Part shown: piece after piece, positions 6,863 to 11,791 of the stretch
Numbering within the stretch: position 1 is the first letter of the stretch
How the letters are laid out: the number at the start of each line of letters is the position of its first letter
Assembly (NCBI GenBank): GCA_910586285.1
Contig: CAJUGR010000057.1
Location: 1-11,791 of the forward strand
DNA: 11,791 nt
Direction: 5' to 3'
Source of the DNA: an uncultured Erysipelotrichaceae bacterium
GTDB lineage: Bacteria; Bacillota_I; Bacilli_A; Erysipelotrichales; Erysipelotrichaceae
Translations under genes and position numbers: made by a program
The notes under the pieces: generated by a model
The model's input: only the letters and a program-made list of their open reading frames with translations
Databases searched by the model: none
What the model was told of the DNA's origin: nothing

Positions 6863-9800
6863 GCAACAATTCAAGGCAATTCACACCAAAAATAAAAATA
6901 TTCTCGTTTCTGCTTCAGCCGGTGCCGGGAAAACAACGGTATTAATTGCCCGATTGGTCGAACTGGTCATCAAAGAGCGAATTCCCATCACCCGAATTCT
7001 TGCCATGACCTTCACCGAAGCTGCCGCCAACGAAATGAAGAAACGACTGGCTTTTGAGTTACATGCGTTGCATCAAACAAGTGATGATGATACAGAACGT
7101 CAATACATCAGTGAACAACTTTCCGCATTGGCAAACGCCCACATTTCCACAATCCATTCCTTCTGTTTATCAATCATTCAGGAATATTATTATATGATCG
7201 GCATCAGCGCAAAAATGGCTTCACGAATTATGAGTGAAGCCGATGCCCAAAGTGCTGCACAAGAGGCAATGGATCGGGTGTTTTATCACCAATATATGCA
7301 CAATGAAGAAGCGTTCTACCAACTCACAACGATGTATTCCGCCCGCGGTGCTGAGGATGACAAGCTGAAATCCGCCATCATGGGCATTGTCACTATTGCC
7401 AATGCCCAAAGTGATCCAAACAAATGGCTCGATGAATGTCTTGCACGTTATCAAAATATCTCATCCCTAGAGCAACTGCCATTAGAAATTCGGGAACAAT
7501 TTTTCGCTTACTTCTCTATCCGCTGTGAACAACATCACGAAGGATGTAAAGAGCTTTGTCGAAAATACGAACAATATGATCCCGAAACTGCCAAAAAGGC
7601 TGATCTTTTAATCAAGAAATGTGCTGCTTGGGATGAAATAAGAAATGCCATTGAAGATCAAGACTATTCCCGTTTAAGAGAGCGCTTCATCGCCCAGTGT
7701 CATCTCGTTCCTCCGACCGCACCCGATAAGGAAGACAAACAATACACGCAGCTGCGTAAAAAAGTACTCGCATGGGAAGATGCCTTATTGGCAAATTTCT
7801 ATGAAGAGCGAACCTTGCTTAAAGACCTTCATGATTTGGAAGCACCGCTTTCCAAACTGATTGAAATGAGTCGTGATTACCGTCAGGCGTTTGCCCAAAT
7901 CAAAGCGGAACAAGAGTGCATTGACTTTGACGATATGGAGCACTTTGCCTTACAAATCTTAACCGCCAATAATTATCAGGCCGCTAATCATTATCGTAAT
8001 TTATTCGATGCGATCATGGTAGATGAATTCCAAGATTCCAACGATGTACAAAATCAACTGGTTTCTTTGATTTGTCGGCGTCATAATGTGTTTCGTGTCG
8101 GTGACATCAAGCAATCTATCTATGGCTTTCGACATGCGAAACCTCAATTCATGCGTGATCTTATTGAATATGCGACAGCGGATGATGAAATCATCTATCT
8201 CTCCAATAATTACCGTTCGAAACAGATGATTGTTGATTTTAATAATCAACTGTTTCAAGAGCTGATGAATCTTTCCGGATTTACCGGTCGCTATCGCCAA
8301 GAAGATAATGTGGAAACCGGGATCGATTCGCAGCGGAAACACAATGTTCCGATCCTTTTCCATGCGTTGGATCTTGAGGCGATTCGTGAGGATAGTGATC
8401 AGCTGATTGCGGCCAATGACGCCAAGGCAAGCTATATCGCTTCACAAATTGTCAAAATCAAAAACAGTCAGAATCGTCAATGGAAAGATTTTGCGGTGCT
8501 GGTAAGAGCCAATGCCCGGAAACAGGAATGTAAGCGAATATTCGACGAATGGAATATTCCATGTTTTATTAACATGAACACCGGCTTTTATCAATCAGAA
8601 GCCGTTGTCATCATACTGTCATCCCTTAATGCGCTGATGGATCCCGGTGATGAAATCCATTTTGTGGCTGCCATTACTTCACCACTATTTGAAGTAACCA
8701 TGCAGGAATTGGCAGAAATGCGACTTCAAAAAGGAAGTGACAGTTATTATGACCATATGCGTAAGCAGCACCATCCGATAAGCGAATGCTTTGAACAATT
8801 ACGCCGTCAAATTCACCGTATGCGGCCGAGTGAGGCATTGAATCAATTATTTGCGCAAAATCATTTTTATGACGAATATACGGATAATCAGGAACGAACC
8901 AATCTTGATCTGTTATTTGAACAAGCCATAACTTTTGAGCAGGAAGAAGGCAAAGGACTGACCGGTTTTTTGCGTCACATTCAACAAATGAAAGAACAGG
9001 AAAGCGGAGAAGCCATGCCGATCGGCAGTGAGGATGATGTTGTACGGGTTATGAGTATACATCAATCCAAAGGATTACAGTTTCCGATCGTATTTCTATG
9101 GTCCACCTCCCGTCAAAATGCCGTGGAATTTCATGAGTTGACTTTATGCGACAGCGATTTGGGTATCGCCCTTTCCCACATGGATCTGAAGAAGCGTTTT
9201 ATACGCAAAAGTGTTCATCGTTTCGCTATGGAACAGAAAAAAGAAACAGAAGAACTGGAAGAAGAAATGCGCATTCTGTACGTCGCTACCACCAGAGCGC
9301 AGGAACAGCTTCATATCGTCGATGCGATTCCCGATACATCCGCATATGAAAGTCCGTTGTGTACGTCATTGATTTATGAGCGCGGCGGCTATTCTTCTTG
9401 GATTCTTCACAGTCAAGTTGCCCATGAAAATCATTTGTTATTTCAAATAAAAACGGTGAAACGAATATGGGAGTGTGAAATTCAAACCGATGCCCAAGCT
9501 CCATATCATACGATTCCCTTGTATGAACATGATGACCCGATCTGGCAGATTACGACACCGAGCACAACCAAAGGAACTCCGGTTTTTTCTCTCAAAGCAC
9601 AATCAGCGATGCGTTATGGTACCAGAATGCATAAGTATATAGAGGAATTACCTTCCCGTCTTTGGACACAAGCTGACTTTGAAGCTTTAAGCCCTAAACC
9701 GACTGCTTATGAGATCACGGCACTCAAACACTTAAATGAAAATGAAGTGTATCGTCAAGCCAACACCTATCCCAAGGTTTATCACGAATTACCGTTCATG

Positions 9801-10067
9801 GTTCAGGATCAACATCAGATTCTACACGGCTATATCGACTTTGCGGCCATTGGGGAAGATGTGATTATCATTGATTTTAAAACTGATGCCATTGAAAAAG
9901 AAGTGGCGCTGGTTTCTATGTATCAAGATCAATTACTGGCTTATGAAAAAGCCATAAAACAGCTATATCCCGATAAAGCAGTAAGAACATATCTCTATTC
10001 ACTGTACCTGCATAAAGCGATCATTGTTGCTAAACAGGAAATGACAAGGAGTAATATTCATGCATAA
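6846..10067 (+). CDS. addA: AddA helicase-nuclease subunit
   Basis: A 1073-residue UvrD/RecB-type (SF1A) helicase with a C-terminal nuclease, about 160 residues shorter than the B. subtilis protein. In order: Walker A SAGAGKT (24-30, K29); Walker B VDEFQDS around D393-E394; motif III GDIKQSIYGFR (419 on); motif IV NNYRS (Y456-R457); motif V MSIHQSKGLQFP (736 on); and motif VI RILYVATTRAQ (809 on, R817). The nuclease has D998 (GYIDF) and D1010-F-K1012-TD, followed by a YQDQLLAY helix. All catalytic residues are present in both domains. GAGGTG seven bases before the ATG, inside the end of addB, supports this start. It overlaps the next gene by 8 bases. Confidence 0.97.
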   Translation: MPQWNEQQFKAIHTKNKNILVSASAGAGKTTVLIARLVELVIKERIPITRILAMTFTEAAANEMKKRLAFELHALHQTSDDDTERQYISEQLSALANAHISTIHSFCLSIIQEYYYMIGISAKMASRIMSEADAQSAAQEAMDRVFYHQYMHNEEAFYQLTTMYSARGAEDDKLKSAIMGIVTIANAQSDPNKWLDECLARYQNISSLEQLPLEIREQFFAYFSIRCEQHHEGCKELCRKYEQYDPETAKKADLLIKKCAAWDEIRNAIEDQDYSRLRERFIAQCHLVPPTAPDKEDKQYTQLRKKVLAWEDALLANFYEERTLLKDLHDLEAPLSKLIEMSRDYRQAFAQIKAEQECIDFDDMEHFALQILTANNYQAANHYRNLFDAIMVDEFQDSNDVQNQLVSLICRRHNVFRVGDIKQSIYGFRHAKPQFMRDLIEYATADDEIIYLSNNYRSKQMIVDFNNQLFQELMNLSGFTGRYRQEDNVETGIDSQRKHNVPILFHALDLEAIREDSDQLIAANDAKASYIASQIVKIKNSQNRQWKDFAVLVRANARKQECKRIFDEWNIPCFINMNTGFYQSEAVVIILSSLNALMDPGDEIHFVAAITSPLFEVTMQELAEMRLQKGSDSYYDHMRKQHHPISECFEQLRRQIHRMRPSEALNQLFAQNHFYDEYTDNQERTNLDLLFEQAITFEQEEGKGLTGFLRHIQQMKEQESGEAMPIGSEDDVVRVMSIHQSKGLQFPIVFLWSTSRQNAVEFHELTLCDSDLGIALSHMDLKKRFIRKSVHRFAMEQKKETEELEEEMRILYVATTRAQEQLHIVDAIPDTSAYESPLCTSLIYERGGYSSWILHSQVAHENHLLFQIKTVKRIWECEIQTDAQAPYHTIPLYEHDDPIWQITTPSTTKGTPVFSLKAQSAMRYGTRMHKYIEELPSRLWTQADFEALSPKPTAYEITALKHLNENEVYRQANTYPKVYHELPFMVQDQHQILHGYIDFAAIGEDVIIIDFKTDAIEKEVALVSMYQDQLLAYEKAIKQLYPDKAVRTYLYSLYLHKAIIVAKQEMTRSNIHA

Positions 10068-10623
10068 GTTTTTCGGACATTTACATACGATCAATCACCA
10101 TAAACGGTTGGTCATGAAATTATGTTTTCGCTGCGGTTATTATCGGCAGGGACTGATGCATGATTTGTCTAAATATGCTCCGATTGAATTTTTCACCGGT
10201 GTTCGATATTTTCAAGGCAATCGCAGTCCGAATGCGAGGGATCGAGAACAAAACGGATATTCTGCCGCCTGGTTTCATCATAAAGGACGTAACCGCCATC
10301 ATTGGGAGTATTGGACCGAATTAACCCGCGGACAATGTGTTCCGGTGAAAATGCCGGTGCGCTACGTCATTGAAATGTGGTGTGATCGTATTGCGGCAAC
10401 GATCGTATATGAAAAAGAAAAATATACCGATCGAAGTGCTTTGAATTATTTTCTACGTAATTATGACAATGTAATCATTCATCAGGATACAAAAGATTTG
10501 TTGGAATTGTTACTGCGTTATTGTGCCGATCATGGCCTTGATGCGACGATTACGTTAATCAAGGATCAAGTCAAAACCAAAGGATATGATATTTTAAAGG
10601 AGAAACGTAATGAAGCGTTGTGA
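10060..10623 (+). CDS. DUF5662 family protein, possible metal-dependent enzyme
   Basis: A 187-residue protein matching the uncharacterised DUF5662 family: HHKRLVMKLCFRCGYYRQG (13-31), then GLMHDLSKY (31-39), SPN, GYSAAWFHHKGRNRHHWEYW (66-85) and an IEMWCDR segment (104-110). H14, H34-D35, H73/H74, H80/H81 and D109 resemble the ligand order of HD-superfamily hydrolases, so a metal-dependent phosphohydrolase is plausible; this is inferred from the motif pattern. There are no signal peptide or membrane segments. AAGGAG at 10046-10051, eight bases before the ATG, is a strong ribosome binding site. The start overlaps the addA stop by 8 bases and its end overlaps tag by 14, so it is co-translated with DNA repair genes. 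Family assignment is good; function is unknown. Confidence 0.85.
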   Translation: MHKFFGHLHTINHHKRLVMKLCFRCGYYRQGLMHDLSKYAPIEFFTGVRYFQGNRSPNARDREQNGYSAAWFHHKGRNRHHWEYWTELTRGQCVPVKMPVRYVIEMWCDRIAATIVYEKEKYTDRSALNYFLRNYDNVIIHQDTKDLLELLLRYCADHGLDATITLIKDQVKTKGYDILKEKRNEAL

Positions 10624-11197
10624 TTGGGCCAAAGGTTCCTATAATGAAGAATATCATGATCATGAATGGGGACGCCCCTGTCACGATGATCAGAAGTTAT
10701 TTGAATTGCTTGTTCTGGAAGGAATGCAGGCCGGTTTATCATGGGTGACGATATTAAAGAAGCGAGCTGCTTTTCAAACTGCTTTTGATCATTTTGATAT
10801 TGCGACAGTAGCCGGATATGATGAGGCAAAACAAGCACAGTTATTACAAAACAGCGGTATTATCAGAAATCGTCTAAAAATTCAAAGTGCAATTACCAAT
10901 GCGGAGGCTGTACTGCGTATCCAAGCGGAATTCGGATCATTGGATGCTTATCTTTGGGGATTCGTTGATGGCAAGCCGATCGTGAATTCTTACTCCGATC
11001 AAAGTGAGGTGCCGACTCATTCTCCATTATCTGATCGTATCAGTAAAGATATGAAAAAGCGCGGCTTTCGCTTTGTGGGAACTACAATTATCTATTCTTA
11101 TTTAGAAGCAATCGGCATCATTAATGATCATATGACATGGTGTGACACATATGAACCTTGTAAAAGAGAAACGCCAAGCACAGAAGCCATAAAATAA
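10610..11197 (+). CDS. tag: DNA-3-methyladenine glycosylase I
   Basis: A 195-residue base-excision repair enzyme that cleaves the N-glycosidic bond of 3-methyladenine, leaving an abasic site. The N-terminus MKRCDWA and the segment EYHDHEWGRP match the family. Zinc ligands C4, H16, H174 and C178 (NDHMTWC) correspond to C4, H17, H175 and C179 of Escherichia coli Tag. E37 and W45 in LEGMQAGLSW lie in the base-recognition pocket. The length equals the family norm with a slightly longer, polar tail. AAAGGAG seven bases ahead of the ATG fixes the start. The gene overlaps the DUF5662 stop by 14 bases and is last in the repair operon. The product is cytosolic. Confidence 0.96.
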   Translation: MKRCDWAKGSYNEEYHDHEWGRPCHDDQKLFELLVLEGMQAGLSWVTILKKRAAFQTAFDHFDIATVAGYDEAKQAQLLQNSGIIRNRLKIQSAITNAEAVLRIQAEFGSLDAYLWGFVDGKPIVNSYSDQSEVPTHSPLSDRISKDMKKRGFRFVGTTIIYSYLEAIGIINDHMTWCDTYEPCKRETPSTEAIK

Positions 11198-11206
11198 TTT
11201 GAGCAA

Positions 11207-11287
11207 AGTAATTAAAATATTACTATTTATACTCAACAATAGAACGGGAAGAATATTATCATGATTTATAAGATCTTATGATGATAA
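11207..11287. repeat. AT-rich inverted repeats after tag
   Basis: Between the tag stop and the operon terminator lies a small hairpin, AGTAAT (11207-11212) with ATTACT (11219-11224). A nested pair follows: outer arms TTATCAT (11256-11262) and ATGATAA (11281-11287) enclose a perfect 12-base palindrome, ATAAGATCTTAT (11268-11279). No gene is visible here. It may shape the 3' end of the mRNA or be a protein site; function unknown. Confidence 0.45.
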
Positions 11288-11295
11288 ATTGAAGG

Positions 11296-11329
11296 AAAAG
11301 TCGCACTCCTGAGAGAATGCGGCTTTTTT
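11296..11329. terminator. Strong bidirectional terminator ending the repair operon
   Basis: AAAAGTCGCA (11296-11305) pairs with TGCGGCTTTT (11318-11327) over ten positions with one G-T pair. Inside the loop CTC and GAG can pair again. The plus strand continues with Ts to 11329; the minus strand has a TTTT tail. It sits directly after the TAG stop of the converging minus-strand gene, so it serves both. Confidence 0.88.
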
Positions 11330-11546
11330 CTATTTCTCTTTCGTACTTTGTTTAAACAGTAAATATAAGATCAGCCCGATCGCCATCCAGCTCATCCCCT
11401 GTATGGAGCGAACTTGCGACACCACCACTTGGTGTATTACTGATTGTCCCCTCCGCATTGATACCACCATTAAAGAAAGAGAATCCAAAAGATCCTCTTG
11501 CGATCAATACGATCAAACTAACCAATACTTTCTTCCACATTCCCAT
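11330..11546 (-). pseudogene. Small two-helix membrane protein, frame broken by one base
   Basis: The minus strand starts at ATG 11546 behind a GGAAGGG ribosome binding site and reads MGMWKKVLVSLIVLIA, a clear transmembrane segment. In this frame it ends after 64 residues with a hydrophilic tail. The neighbouring frame carries a convincing C-terminus across the same bases (SQVRSIQGMSWMAIGLIL, then YLLFKQSTKEK), with a second transmembrane helix and a TAG at 11332-11330 directly before the terminator. Removing one base in the GTGGTGGTG run near 11418-11430 would join the two into one protein of about 71 residues with two helices. This is either a recent frameshift, a sequencing error, or less likely a programmed slip. 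I do not recognise the family. Confidence 0.6.
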
Positions 11547-11714
11547 GATCCCTTCCTGACTACGTTTATAGAATTACACCTATCAAGACATGGAAAATAT
11601 GTGATAATTTATAGGTTTTACTGCTATAAAACGTGTATTTTCTGCAAAAATCAGTTGTTTAAAAGGGTGTACCATTTGATCTACCTTCTCCCTGTTTTGG
11701 ATGTTTTTTTATTT
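11547..11714. other. AT-rich intergenic region with an inverted repeat
   Basis: No gene is supported here. It presumably holds the promoter of the small membrane protein, but no clear -35/-10 pair stands out. TTTATAG (11608-11614) and CTATAAA (11624-11630) are perfect 7-base arms around nine bases, placed where an operator could sit. Confidence 0.35.
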
Positions 11715-11791
11715 ATGGAAATATCCAAAAAAAGGATAATTCCACCCGCATTGCGCAAAACCATTGTATCTTACTTCCATTTACCGGAATA
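11715..11791 (+). CDS. Possible 5' end of a gene running off the window
   Basis: From ATG 11715 a plus-strand frame stays open to the window end and reads MEISKKRIIPPALRKT and so on, with a basic, protein-like composition. There is no ribosome binding site at a normal distance. The bases upstream are a T-run, and an imperfect hairpin (11716-11726 with 11734-11744) overlaps the start. A minus-strand frame over the same bases (11790-11713, ending WIFP) is also open. The choice cannot be made from 77 bases. Confidence 0.22.
   Translation, partial: MEISKKRIIPPALRKTIVSYFHLPE

Noticed and set aside
8001..8363. 120-codon open frame on the minus strand
   Set aside because: Antisense to the helicase motifs of addA; explained by codon use on the opposite strand.
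4202..11197. Possibility that the addBA-DUF5662-tag cluster is a new phage-defence island
   Set aside because: All genes but one belong to known chromosomal repair families with matching style and signals. No mobility genes, repeats or att-like sites flank it.
11716..11744. Imperfect hairpin with an A7 loop at the right end, first read as a terminator
   Set aside because: No T-run follows it on the plus strand, and on the minus strand As rather than Us follow, so it cannot act as an intrinsic terminator.

Overview
The window looks like a chromosomal stretch of a low-to-moderate GC Bacillota. Gene content, AGGAG-type ribosome binding sites, extended -10 promoters and U-tailed intrinsic terminators all fit. 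The unusually short AddB and the general protein style suggest the Erysipelotrichia, but that placement is inferred from the sequence alone. I see no CRISPR array, tRNA, rRNA or insertion sequence.

Left part (1-3660): separate housekeeping genes. Bases 3-260 hold the apparent 3' end of an unidentified gene with an in-frame stop. An HD-domain phosphohydrolase (414-941, +) converges on the PLP-homeostasis protein YggS/YlmE (978-1616, -), and the two share a bidirectional terminator. A small membrane-anchored protein of unknown function (1702-2091, -) ends in a terminator that contains its own stop codon. It diverges from a COG2509-type FAD-dependent dehydrogenase (2252-3619, +). The intergenic region between that pair carries a perfect inverted repeat and an extended -10 promoter.

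Middle (3660-4200): two consecutive terminators, then about 450 bases with no convincing intact gene. The minus strand holds several adjoining protein-like open stretches in different frames, which suggests an unidentified decayed gene.

Right part (4202-11330): a tight repair operon, addB-addA-DUF5662-tag, in which every junction overlaps (17, 8 and 14 nt). AddAB is the helicase-nuclease that resects double-strand breaks and prepares ends for RecA. Tag removes 3-methyladenine. The DUF5662 protein between them has no known function, but it carries a histidine-rich, HD-like set of potential metal ligands, so it is a candidate accessory nucleotide or nucleic-acid enzyme. The operon ends at a strong bidirectional terminator. 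That terminator is shared with a small two-helix membrane protein on the opposite strand (11330-11546), whose reading frame is broken by an apparent one-base insertion. The last 245 bases are AT-rich and may contain the start of another gene.

Nothing here is clearly a new defence or mobile system. The best leads are the DUF5662 protein in the repair operon, the frameshifted small membrane protein, the gene fossils at 3747-4195 and the operator-like repeats.
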